Assembly: GCA_018402385.1 (NCBI GenBank)
Contig: JAGYJA010000002.1
Location: 1-64,000 of the forward strand
DNA from: Flavobacteriaceae bacterium
GTDB lineage: Bacteria; Bacteroidota; Bacteroidia; Flavobacteriales; Flavobacteriaceae
DNA: 64,000 nt
Reading direction: 5' to 3'
The notes beneath the pieces are model-generated. The model searched no databases. It had not been told where the DNA came from and saw only the letters and a program-made list of their open reading frames with translations. Position numbers and translations under genes: made by a program. This document shows positions 32,019-42,638 of this stretch, piece after piece. The first letter of the stretch is position 1. Each line of letters starts with the position of its first letter.

Positions 32019-33016
32019 ATGAGTAAAATATTAGAAACCTTTTTTTCAGAAATACAACAGAATAAAAAACCTGTTACGACAACTCCAAGGATAATTTTAA
32101 TAAAATATGGAGTTGGGAGAAGGGGATGGAGAGTAACTCTTGCAATAAACAACTTGTTAAAAAATACGAGTTGACTGCAAACCCAGAATTTGGAAGTGCT
32201 TATTTTATGGTAACATTGAGGTAAGTCCTAAACCAAAATTATCAGCAGCAAAAGTGCCAGACGATAGTGATTTTGACCCTATTCCTCGATTAAGTTTGCT
32301 CAAAGCGGCTAACATTAACAACATTAAGGACAATGAATTAGAGATTGGTCTGATTACGGTAAATAGAGATACAAGCGTGGTTGAAGCAACAACTTTAATG
32401 ATAAAGCATAGTTTTTCACAATTGCCAATAATGTCAGGGAAAAAGATGTGGAAGGAATAATAAGTTGGAAGTCAATTGGAATAGCAATTTCCTTAGGAAA
32501 AAATTGCCAAAAAGTAACTGATTGTAAAGAAGATGTAACAGTCTTAAGCCTTTCCGAACCATTATTTAAAGCCGTTAAAGTTGTTTTAGAAGAAAAGTAG
32601 TTTTGGTTCAACAAAGGGACAAAACAATATGTGGCATTGTGACAGTAACTGATATTGGGGAACAATTTATTACTTTATCAGAACCATTTCTTCTTTTAGA
32701 ACAAATAGAAAACCACATTAGAAAGCTTCTAGATGGAAAACTTTCATTGGAGGAAATTAATGTTGTATTAGATTCAAGCAAGTTAGACAAACCAATTTCT
32801 GATCTACACGATTTATCATTTGGTCATTATGTAAGAATTATTGAGAATGAGAATATTTTCAAAAAGTTAGATTTAAAAATTGACAGGAAAATATTCATTG
32901 AAATGCTAGAAAGTACAAGACAAATTAGAAATGAAATTATGCACTTTAACCCTGACACAATAAAGGAAAAGGATTTGGAAACTCTTAGACAGACACTGAA
33001 TTTTTGCACATTTTAG
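32019..33016 (+). CDS. CBS-pair protein with HEPN-like C-terminus, frameshifted
   Basis: About 332 codons. The N-terminal part (TTTPRIILIKYGVGRRGWRV) is followed by two CBS domains: ELEIGLITVNRDTSVVEATT to EGIISWKSIGIAISLG, and VTVLSLSEPLFKAVKVVLEE to ICGIVTVTDIGEQF. The C-terminal domain has IEMLESTRQIRNEIMHFNPD; RNEIMH fits the Rx4H catalytic motif of HEPN RNases. CBS pairs bind adenine nucleotides, so this could be a nucleotide-controlled RNase. Shifts near 32165, 32440 and 32600. The CBS call is firm, the HEPN call is inference. Confidence 0.65.
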
Positions 33017-33355
33017 CGACAACAATGAGTTAGAAATAAAAAAATGCTATCAATATGAGTAGACCGACCTGAGCTTAATAGCTTAAGTTGAGGCTTTCAC
33101 ACGACCAAGGTGCGACTACAAGTTGCTTTGACAACTGTATGACGTTCCATGAACGATCTAATCTTGTGTTCCGTCATTTGAATACATGCATTTCTGGTAA
33201 CGGGATTGTGCGAAGGTATCCGGAACATATAGCAGGGAACAGGAAATCTCCCCATGTGATGGGCTTATCCCTCATTTAGCCCTCCAGCACCCTTGGTAAG
33301 TACATCATGAAAAATCGGAACCCACCGAGATGCTCTACAATAAGGAAAGTCCGCC

Positions 33356-33945
33356 ATGACAGATTATCAGATTATCGCAGCCATAGCAAATATACCCTTG
33401 GACAAAGCCATGGAAATACTAGCCCTCGCAGACTTCCGGCTCTCAGAAATGGCCAGATGGGATATGGAACGATGGCTTAAAATAGCAGGGATTGGGTACG
33501 CCAAAGCCACTGCACTAGTCACCTCATTCGAACTTGGAAGAAGACGGATGTTTGAGCAGCCCGACCGGAAAATCAGGATTCACTGTTCCGGGATGCGTAC
33601 AACTTCATGAAACCTTTCCTCTATGACGAACTGGTAGAACACTTTTACATCATGCTTTTGGATAGAAACAACCAGGTTCTGAAATTCCACAAAATCAGTT
33701 CAGGCGGAACCCACGCAACCTTGGCAGATCCAAAGTTAATCTTTAAAAAGGCACTTGACCACCTAGCCTGCGGAATCATCCTCGTTCACAACCACCCGTC
33801 AGGAAATCTAAAACCTTCCGAACAGGATAGAACGCTGACACGAAGACTGGCAGAGGCCGGAAAGTACCTTGAAGTTTCGGTTTTGGACCACGTGATATTT
33901 GCGAACGTGGGATATTTCAGTTTTGTGGATGAAGGCCTTTTATAG
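33356..33945 (+). CDS. radC: RadC-like JAMM/MPN domain protein, copy 3 (frameshifted)
   Basis: Same gene as copy 2 with a disrupted first ~23 codons (a deletion removes part of MKRFNQLSEPT, so the frame opens at MTDYQIIAAIAN) and one missing base near 33592, in the segment IHCS-GMRTT. The JAMM motif HNHPSGNLKPSEQD and the end VLDHVIFANVGYFSFVDEG are kept. Two single changes would restore it. It closes the CBS-HEPN cargo and opens the intron-containing one. Confidence 0.8.
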
Positions 33946-34074
33946 GCCTTTATTTTTTGCCAAGTCAATTGAGAAGTCACTAAAAAATTGAAGGCCTAGT
34001 AATTTTTAAACTGCTGCGGCTAACCAAAAGTGCTTATCCCAATATTATTTTATATAAAAGCAATAATCACTATT

Positions 34075-34102
34075 AAAAAATACCCCCATTAGGGTATTTT
34101 TT
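34075..34102 (+). terminator. Terminator of radC unit copy 3
   Basis: AAATACCCCC...GGGTATTTTTT hairpin about 130 bases after the radC stop, the same as in copies 1 and 2. Confidence 0.6.
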
Positions 34103-34441
34103 ACATTGGAAGAAAACCATATCTTTAAAGGCGAGAGATTCTACTGCATGACCCAACTTTTCTAAAAAAATAAATGGGGCTTGCGGTGGCGATGGCGTAG
34201 GGGGTAATTGAGAAGCCGATTGGTAAATTGAATTGGAAACCCAATTGGGTAAGTAGCCTAAAAGGGCTATTTCTGTTTACAACCGACTACAAACGGTTTT
34301 ATATTTATAGACTCATTGACTTGTTACCTACAAAAAATCACGGCATCTCTGACTACTATAGACAAAATCGCTATATTGGTATTAGAAACCCCAAAGAATC
34401 TGATGGACAAAGAAGATATAGACGCAATATTTTAAAAGGAG

Positions 34442-34474
34442 AGTTGCGTATATACAAGTGTTATGCACAATTTT
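34442..34474 (+). other. Conserved cargo-boundary motif, site 3
   Basis: AGTTGCGTATATACAAGTGT, then TATGCACAATTTT, ends radC unit 3, 12 bases before the next gene start at 34487. Confidence 0.45.
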
Positions 34475-34486
34475 GAACAGAGACAA

Positions 34487-36214
34487 TGACTAGAATAGAA
34501 AAATCACAAATCAATCTGAGTGCTTTCATTATACTAAGTTCGATATTGAAAAACGTTCAATCGGACAGGATTGTTGAAATTGTTAATGACGGTAGAGCCG
34601 TTGTCTTAAGAAACAAAGAAAGAACACGAAAAGGAAAATCTATCTATAGATTTAAATTTTCTTGAAGAACTATTTAAAGCAATGGTCACAGGTGACCCGG
34701 GGCCTGTAATTGTATCAGGAGAAGCTGAACAATATTTGAGAAATTGCTCATTTGCATGTTATTATTATCGAGAATGGAAAATGAACGAAAGGGGTTATTC
34801 GACCACTTTGATTTGTTTCACAACATACATTTCAGTAGTGTTGAATTAGCCGATTTAGACAAGGATATTATACTTCAGTTCTGTGGACTGTTTCGGGTTG
34901 ATCCTGACAAAATGGCCCCATTCAACAATTGCAAGGTAAATACCAATTCGACTACAAAGCTTCCTGAAAAAAGTATTTAATCAGATATTTGAAAATTTAC
35001 AAATTAATTGTGACACAAAGCAATGTAAATTAATATTTGAAAGCTATCCTCTAAAAATGAACGAATCCTTAGACTCACTTTTTGCAATAAAGGACTTGCT
35101 TTCATGCAGAGGAGGTGACACTAAGATAATTCCTGAATATAATTGGTTCTCATGATTCAGCAAGACCAAGAAGTTGAATATTCATCTAAGACCGACAAAG
35201 AGCTGGAAAATCAAGATTGCATTCAGATATGATAAAATTAAAGTAGAAATGATGAAAAACTGTGCGCAATAGCACATAAGAAAACATGGGGCGGTCAGTG
35301 GTTTACGAATGATTCGTTCTCCGTGGCGTCTTTCCTTTCAGTGGACAGGTAATCGCTCCGAAGAGCCCCGTTTCTTAACTGCGGACCGTGTGTGACTTGA
35401 ATCAGCCCCTTGGGGCTGAATGCTTTGAAATGGATGGAGGACTATTGGGCAACCAATAGATAGGCCCTCCGATGGCGGCTTGCCGGAGCAGCCATCAAAC
35501 CGCCTTACGCTGCATCTGGCGGAAACTCTGGTGTGGTGAACGGTTAAGGAAAAACGGGGACAATGATCCCTGTAGGTATGTACATTGGAGCTGAATGAAA
35601 ATGAACCAACGATGAAGTCTCGAGAAAGCAAATCATGATGTGAAAAACAGGTAGTTACGGTTGTATCTGTGATAAGTGTGGCGGGCGTCCGGAAGATACT
35701 GGCCACACCGCATCCGGGGTAAAGTTGGCAGAGCCTGTCCCGTGCACGGGAAACGCTGTACAGGCCATTTCAAGGAACAAGTGAACTCTACAACGCTCTG
35801 TAAAATCGAAAGAGGAAGCAGACTTTCAGGGAATGTGGAAGAGGTGTAGGGGGCAGACTTATTCGTAGTAGTGCTGAAGCTTCTGTAATGGGAGGAGCAC
35901 GGCAAATGTCCGGGAGGACATTTGAGCGAGGTATGCGGGTAGGGAGCATACCATGTTTCGCCTTCATTTACAACCTTGTTCATTCAGGGAGGATTTATGG
36001 AAAAGAAGCAAGACCACCGCTAATTGATCAAATTAGTGCATTACCTTTAAGTGGTTGTTGGTATGAAGAGCCCCCGATGAATCGGGGCAGGCAGTGTGAG
36101 GTGAGAGTCTCACGCACTGCCTGTCCCACGTTTTTCGGGAGTTCTGTGGGCTGTAGGGGTGAAATTCCCCCCACCTGACGCTTCGATCTAGACGACCTGG
36201 AAAACATTTTCTAA
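34487..36214 (+). CDS. Unknown cargo gene interrupted by a group II intron
   Basis: Begins MTRIEKSQINLSAFIILSSI and runs, with several indels, to 35261 in the frame SKTKKLNIHLRPTKSWKIKI ... KVEMMKN. Here the group II intron begins. Joining base 35261 directly to 36180 gives a TGC codon and continues CFDLDDLENIF to a stop at 36212-36214, so splicing restores the natural end. Other parts include LFEELFKAMVTGDPGPVIVS-like sequence near 34660 and FNQIFENLQINCDTKQCKLI near 34978. No family recognised. Spliced length would be about 270 codons. The gene is the cargo following radC unit 3. Confidence 0.5.
35262..36179 (+). mobile_element. Group II intron without reverse-transcriptase ORF
   Basis: Starts GTGCGC (consensus GUGYG) and ends ...CACCTGAC (consensus AY). 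Domain V is clear at about 36089-36123: GGCAGTGTGAGGTGAGAGTC, then TCACGCACTGCC, folding as a long stem with a GUGA-type loop and a two-base CG bulge. Domain VI with a purine-rich stem follows (GGGGTGAAATTCCCCCC). Domain I-III sequence such as CTCGAGAAAGCAAATCATGA near 35619 and GTGGCGGGCGTCCGGAAG near 35678 is typical. At the domain IV site only ~170 bases are left instead of the ~1.5 kb needed for the maturase, so any splicing must use a maturase in trans. Confidence 0.85.
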
Positions 36215-37439
36215 AACAATCCGTGAATAGAGAAAATAGATCGAAACCAAAAAACTTCAACTGAACACTACATAAAAGTCTTTAGCCCCATGAAAAATAG
36301 GTAAAGAACTTATTTTTAATAGAAAAGACTGAACCAGACCAAAAAAACCAATAATATGTCAAAAAATAGAGTCAAGGCTTTTTGGCGATGGCTAGTTATC
36401 ATAACTTTTCTGCATGCTTGGCCCTTTGGCAATATACTTCTTTAACTGCACCAGGTAAAAAAGCCGCCGCCAGTACTCAATATTGAACTGTTACTCACCA
36501 AGTATCAGTGCCACTTCCAACTGAAATACAAACAGATGATAATTTGCAACACAAAGGTAACTTTAGATACTGCTCTTCTGAAGGATTCAGCGTTGAACAT
36601 TTAAATATAATTTTTCAGAAGGTGCATCTGACATTCACATCATCTTAATAGAGACAAGCAACTTTATTTGCAAGATAGCTTAAGTATTTATCTTTTTAAG
36701 AAATACGAGCAGGTCCAGTTCAGTTCAATATTGATAGAGATAATTTTTACACCTTACTACTTCAATTATCAAAGGATGATCCATTCAATGCTCAACTAGT
36801 ATTCAAGCTTTCAAATGCAATCATAAATCATAGTTTTCGAGTAGAGTCACTTATTTTATTTTACCTGCCAGCAGGCAGTGGGACGCAGCCAAGCAAAGAA
36901 GAGAGGTCAAAGTCGGTTTGAAAACTCCTGTAAATTTTATACTTAATTCTTCAGTTCCAGGTTGTCGAAAGGATCCTTCCCTTTACCGATCATATTTATT
37001 ATGATTTCGAAACTGCCAGCTTCTGAAATAGCGGATTGTTGTTCAGTTTTAATGACACGTCTAAATCACTTTTTGAAGACACTTAGCAATGTTTTTAATA
37101 TCAACTGTTTTTGGATTCTTTTCCGGACTTTTATTAAGAAAAGTATTATTCAAAAAATCTTACCCAAAGAGATAGAATGAAGGCTAATTTCCTTTTGTTA
37201 TGTAACTTTTTAAAATAACTTCAGCGATGTCCCAAGCAGTCTAAATAGGAAATAAAAGGCGTCTTACAACAATCGTATTTGTGCAAGTGTGGCTGAATGT
37301 CAATGACATCTTCGTCTGCATTTCAATATTCTGCTTCGGCTAGGCTGAGTGTTTACTATTAAGCATTTGTATGTTATCATCAGCAGCAGTGTCTTTCGCT
37401 GAGCTTTATTCAGCCACTCATCGATCTTTTGAACTACCG
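36215..37439. other. AT-rich stretch without a supported gene
   Basis: Several short frames start here (for example MSKNRVKAFWRWLVIITFLH at 36357 and a 72-codon frame at 36962), but all are soon broken and none matches a family I know. A small inverted repeat CCTGCCAGCAGGCAG lies near 36865. I read this as decayed former coding DNA. Confidence 0.4.
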
Positions 37440-37783
37440 GAAAGAAAATCAAAACAACTGCCCCAAGATGTGTACAGATGCATGACCTCTATGAGAACCC
37501 GTTGAGCACTTTTACATCCCTACTGCTGCTGAAACCAATAAGATCCCGTTCCGGGAGGAACCAACGTCACCTGGTAGATCCAAGCTAATCTTCAAAAAGC
37601 ATTTGACCCCTAGCCTCCGGTATCTTGGTTAACAACCACCTCAGGAAAATCGAACAGGATAGAACCTGACCCGAAAACTGTCAGGAAGCCGGGAAATATC
37701 TTGAGGATATCGGTATTGGATCACGTAATATTTTGCAAACGTGGGGCTATTTTAGCTTATGCGGATGAGGGCCTTTATGGCCC
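37440..37783 (+). pseudogene. radC: radC-like gene remnant, copy 4
   Basis: Aligns to the last two thirds of radC copy 2, with many indels in all parts. Recognisable are GTTGAGCACTTTTACATCCC, CCAAGCTAATCTTCAAAAAG, AATCGAACAGGATAGAAC and GCGGATGAGGGCCTTTATGG. No reading frame is left. The repeat-unit right end is not evident after it. Confidence 0.75.
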
Positions 37784-38981
37784 CTTCATTTTTAAGCTAA
37801 TTTAGTTAAGAATTCAAAAAAAGAACTACAAAGCATGGGCTACACATTCAATCGGTCAATGTTTAAAATTCGTTATATTTACCTGAATATAGCAATTTTG
37901 GAGCTCTTAACTAAGTAATTTTAACTCCGTAAAGTAGTACTAAAACAACTAGATTGAATATGGGGTGAAGTATATGAATGTCTAATTTGAAACCACAAAC
38001 TTCTATAACTCATTAAGAAAAAAAATCAGGAGCCTCTTTTATTAACACCAAAATTAGATTAAAATATTCCTAACAAATGACATATTTTTATCAATGGCAA
38101 ACGCTGCTATTGCAATCACAAAAATAAGCCATTATAATGATTGGGATCAGCTACTACTTTTTGCAGATTCTTCTTAAAACTCCGTCTTTTTCTGAAGATT
38201 AGCAAAACTAGAAATAAAAGTAACAATTCCAAGAGAAATTATCATAAAAAAACATGCTCAAAATTCTAAATACGGATGTGAATCAGCAAATGATATTAAA
38301 AAAAAAACAAAAATAAGAACGCTAATAGAAAAATTCTTCCCCAAAGTCCAAGCTCTAAAAACCACTAACAACTTCCTTGAGTTGATTTTAACCATTCACT
38401 TCAAAGACCCACCATTATTTGCTTCTCTGCCTCTTTTGTCCATTTTCCTTCTATCTTTAGTTACCATAAAAATGTGTCCTTTTTGTCAATCAAAAAATAT
38501 TTTCATTCATTACAAATAAGATGCAATTAAGGTACTAATTTTATCTACAGCTCTATACACACCCTCGCTGGATGTAGAATCCTCTACACCCTTTTATTCC
38601 TAAACTACTTTATATTCATAACCCTTTATATGCCATTTGGCAATGGCTTACTAAAAACCTCTTGTAATAAAGAGTCCAAAGTTTCGAACAGTGTCTGGCA
38701 GAGGTTTGAAAAGTATCAAAACCTAAGCCATTCCTTAGAATCATTAATCAGGCAGTATTCTGCTAGAATGAACCATTTTGCCTATAGGAGAGGCCCTAGC
38801 AAATAAGAGTTCAGGAAATGCCGTACTTTTTCACATTCCAAGTGGTTGGATGGGCAGATGTGTTTTCAAGAAAGCTGTATAGGGACTGTATCTTGGAAAA
38901 TCTGACTTATTGTAGAAATCGAGCATTAATAGATTCTCACACACCGAGATGATTTTCTTGGCGAGATTCTATACAAGCCAC
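37784..38981. other. AT-rich stretch without a supported gene
   Basis: No ORF of useful size on either strand and no RNA gene seen. Short A and T runs are frequent. A small inverted repeat (GATGTAGAATCCTCTACACC) is near 38571. Confidence 0.4.
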
Positions 38982-39118
38982 TATGGAAAATCGAACAGGA
39001 TAGAACGCTGAAACGAAGACTGGCAGAAGCCGGAAAATACCACGAGGTTCCGATGTTGGACCATTTGATTTTTGCTAATGTGGGGTATTTTAGTTTTGCG
39101 GATGAGGGCTCTTTTTTA
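38982..39118 (+). pseudogene. radC: radC-like gene remnant, copy 5 (3' end only)
   Basis: Matches the last ~45 codons of radC: AATCGAACAGGATAGAACGC, GACTGGCAGAAGCCGGAAAA and GGGGTATTTTAGTTTTGCGG, ending GATGAGGGC. The JAMM histidine motif is missing. It marks the right-hand edge of the radC island. Confidence 0.75.
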
Positions 39119-39190
39119 TCGATTCCAAGAATAAGTGGGTGTGATAAGGTTGATGCTAAATTTTTGGTACGCAAAATCTAATTTAATTCT

Positions 39191-39675
39191 TTATTTTATT
39201 TTTGCAATCCCTATGAATTCGTCACCTTCTTTATCTTTAACTCCAATTCTTACAATTCCTGCTTTAAGAGCTTCTCTTAATTCTTGACTATTATCAATGC
39301 AAATCAAATCTTTTTACCTTTTGTATCCGGTTTAAGTTCAAAGTCGACAAACCCATGATTCCGAATTAATTTTTAAAAGAATTTGATTAACGTTTCCAAT
39401 AATTGTAAATTCAATCACATCGACAATAATTACCCTTTTACATTTGTTGATTAGTTCAATGGATAAACAATAACTTGAGCCCGGATGAGAATTTTCATGC
39501 TTCGTTTGATCAAAATTTATATCTATTTTTTTAAATTTTCCTGTGTTTCTTTTTGGAGTATCTTCTATTGTCGATTATTGTCGATCAGAAATTTGTAAAT
39601 TCCAGAACCAATATTCCACAATAACGATAGAACTCCTGTAACTGCTCCCAAAAGGGCAAGCTCTTTTGTCTCCAT
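39191..39675 (-). CDS. Small membrane-anchored protein of unknown function, broken
   Basis: About 161 codons, beginning METKELALLGAVTGVLSLLW with one hydrophobic N-terminal helix, then a soluble part (CKRVIIVDVIEFTIIGNVNQ; ELREALKAGIVRIGVKDKEG) ending DEFIGIAKIK. A TAA/indel near 39565 and shifts near 39310-39340 interrupt it. This gene was only visible by joining frames. No family recognised. Confidence 0.45.
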
Positions 39676-39694
39676 ATTCTTGTTAATAATATCC

Positions 39695-42564
39695 TACTTC
39701 TTCACCAACCTTTGCACCCATTTTTCCCTGCCATTTTCCAGATAAACTAAATATATGCCGGCAGCAACATAGCTGATGTCAACGGTTAACTCACTGCTGT
39801 GCACCTTACCTAAATCGATGGTTTTAATGGTTTTTGCCTTGGGGGTCTACGATGGTTATCATACCATTTGGGCAGTGAGTCCTGTAGTTGTTGTCATGGA
39901 AAACAATCCCTGTAGTAGGATTGGGAAAGAGACTGATGATTTTTTCCATGGGTTTGACAATGATCCCCGTGATTTCATCATAAACAAAATCAGTGGCACT
40001 TGTAACCGTCCCATCCAAGTTCGTGATGAGAATCGGTCCAGTTCCCAAATCTTTTGGGATTGTAACTTTGATTGTCTCGTCATCCACTACGTCGAATTCC
40101 ACTGGCTTACCATTTATGGTAACACTGGTAACGCCGGTATAATATTTACCAGTCAGCGTGACTATAGCACCCTCTCCACCCTTAACAGGTGTAAATTCCG
40201 ATAAAATAGGCGGCGTCTTTTCAGGTGCTGGTATCTCGAATACAAAATCCGTGGCACTGATGACTGTGCCGTCCACATTGGTGATCCGTGATCGGACCTG
40301 TTCCGGCGTCATTCGGTACCGTTACGGTAATCGCTTCGTCATTGACAATCGTATAGACTGCTGATTTTCCATTGATTGTCACCTCTGTTACTCCCGTGAA
40401 ATACTTTCCGCTTAGCGTAACTGTTGTGCCTGCAATGCCTTGGTTCGGTGCAAAACTGTTTAGTACAGGTGGTGTTTTTTCGGGAATTGGATCTATAAAA
40501 ACAAAGTCCGTCGTACTGCTCACCGTACCGTCCGGATTGGTGATGCGTATTGGCCCGGTACCCGCTTCGGCAGGAACAGTGGCTGTGATGACATTATTAT
40601 CTACAATGGTAAATGTTGCAGGCTTTCCGTTAAAGGAGACGGCAGTAACTCCTGCAAAGTGGTTTCCAGTAAGGGTTACCACCACACCGGGACCGCCCTG
40701 ACCTTGAGGTAAATCCAATCAACACGGGTGGTGTTTTTTCTGGAACAGGAACCTCCACCGTAAAGTCCGTTGCACTACTTACTTCACCATCTCGGATTCA
40801 CGATCTTAATCGGACCATCTTCCGCGTCTTCGGGCACAATGGCGGTAATCGTCACGTCATCGACAATGGTAAATGAAGCTGCTGTTCCGCCAAAGCTAAT
40901 ATTGGTTACCCCGGTAAAATACTTTCCAGTAAGTGTAACCTCTGTGCCCGGTATTCCCTTACTAGGAGCAAATTCAGTGAGGGATGGTGGATTTTTCTCC
41001 GGTGATGGAATTTCAAAAACAAATTCCACCTCTGAGCTTCCGGTGCCGTCTACATTGGTCACCTCGATAAGGCCGGAACCTGCATCAACTGGAATTATCA
41101 GTGTAATGGTTTCGTCATTGACGATAACAAATTCAGCTGGCTTGCCATTGACCGATACTGCTGTGGACCCGGTGAAATGCTTTCCGGTAACGGTCACTTC
41201 GGTTCCTGCTTTACCGCTTTCGGGAATAAAACTTGCCAGAATCGGTAGATTTAGAACAGGAACTGAAACCTCATACACAAAATCCACCCCGCTAATCGCT
41301 GTTCCGTTTTCTTTGACAACTTTTATGGGGCCATCCCCGGCTTCTGCTGGAACGGTAGCATGAATGGTTTCGGAATCAATTACGGTAAACTCCGCTTCTT
41401 TATCGTTAAATAGTACCGAAGTAGTTCCGGAAAGTATTTGCCAGAGAGTGTCACCTCCGTACCCGCAGGTCCTTTGGGTGGAGAGAAAGAGATAATTTCC
41501 GGCAAAGGCGAATCGGAGAGATTGATACAATGTTCCCCCAAAGGTTTAAACGATTCCAGATTACCCGCAAAATCCCCGGCCAAGGTCGCAAAGCAATAGG
41601 TACTATCTTTGATTCCCGTATCAAAGACATACAGGGACTGATCCCGAAGATCAGTGGCTAGCGGTAGTAAGGGACCGCCGTTTAAACTGTAGTAAAGGTC
41701 ATAGGTTTCCAGACCTGATCCCTCATCTTCGGACTCGGTATGGATATGGTAGATTTGATTCCCCGTATCTTCCAAAGAAGTAATCCGGGATACTGGAGGG
41801 ATGGGATCCAAATGGTTTACCCAGATATTCGTAGCAAGCGGGGCATTAATATCGAAAATGATAAACGCCTGTGCGGATATGCTGTCCAACCGATCCAAGC
41901 CCTTGTTGGCTTGAACGGTGAAATTAACAAACCCCTCTCCCTTGCCGATTTTCCCGGATGCAACATCCACGGCTGTCGTGTCATTGACAGGTAAAAACCC
42001 GACCAGGGCGTCTTCCGGAGGAAGCCCCGTTGCCGGATCCAATGATTCAAAAATCCAAAAAGCCTCCCGGCGGTTGACATCTATGCCTGCCGTGACATTT
42101 ACAAGCACACCCAGCGAGTCTGTCACATCCAGCGTACCCTGATAGAAGGAGGAATTTGATGGAACCTTAAACGTAAAATCCCCAAAACCGAAATCAGCAA
42201 GACGCAGGGAGTTAATATTGATATTGCTGTCCAGTGGATGGTTGATTTTCACAACCTGAGCTGGGGCAGTGGCAAAGTCGGGGTCATTTTCAAAGCGTAT
42301 AGTATAATCCAATAGCTGCCCCGGTGAAATCCATTGGAGCTCACCATAGCCTTTGGGGCCAATGATATCGTTGGGGTCAATGGCTACCAGGATGGGGATT
42401 TCATAGTCGGGATCATCATCGCCTCCTTCAGGCGGTTCTTCCTCCCCTCCACAGGCATAGCAGGGCTCCTGTGGGCCAGCTCCATCTGGACAGTCTTGGC
42501 TTAAACCTCGAAAGCACAAAATGAAAAGAAAGCAAAATAATAATATACTTAGTTCGATTCTCAT
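39695..42564 (-). CDS. TIG/IPT-repeat surface protein with type IX secretion C-terminal domain, frameshifted
   Basis: About 955 codons. Signal peptide (LSILLFCFLFILCFRGLSQD), an acidic linker, a conserved N-terminal domain (WISPGQLLDYTIRFENDPDF), then six TIG/IPT beta-sandwich repeats of ~83 residues (pattern AGTxVTLTGKYFTGVTxVxING ... GPIxITNxDGT). The end is a type A T9SS sorting domain: SLFPNPTTGIV and, after a shift at 39837, GIYLVYLENGREKWVQRL. Exported across the outer membrane and attached or released. Shifts near 40270, 40720-40790 and 41440. Last gene of the minus-strand cluster. Confidence 0.8.
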
Positions 42565-42638
42565 ATTGGCACAAGATTAATACTGAGCTTATTGTACGAT
42601 ATGTAAAACTCTCTAAAACAATAAATTTGTAAACTGAA

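Larger units (their letters stand above)
33176..34474 (+). repeat. radC repeat unit, copy 3
   Basis: About 1.3 kb. From GGGCTTATCCCTCATTTAGC (33261) onward it matches copies 1 and 2; to the left it instead matches the decayed segment near 22517. It contains the radC-like gene, hairpin, AATGGGGCTTGCGGTGGCGA block near 34172, ATGGACAAAGAAGATATAGA near 34403 and the terminal motif at 34442. A short ORF near 34228-34476 within it is repeat DNA, not a separate gene. Confidence 0.75.

Noticed and set aside
19343..34474. Calling the radC units insertion sequences
   Set aside because: No transposase, no terminal inverted repeats and no target-site duplications can be seen; I list them as repeats only.
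20684..34474. Declaring the boundary motifs integron attC sites
   Set aside because: The GTT core and position are suggestive, but a complementary upstream box and an integrase gene are absent, so only a neutral name is used.
34228..34476. An 82-codon ORF after radC copy 3
   Set aside because: It overlaps the conserved right end of the repeat unit and is not open in copies 1 and 2.
35338..36260. Protein-coding ORFs on both strands of 35.3-36.3 kb
   Set aside because: This is structured group II intron RNA; the frames lack any family resemblance and cross domains V and VI.
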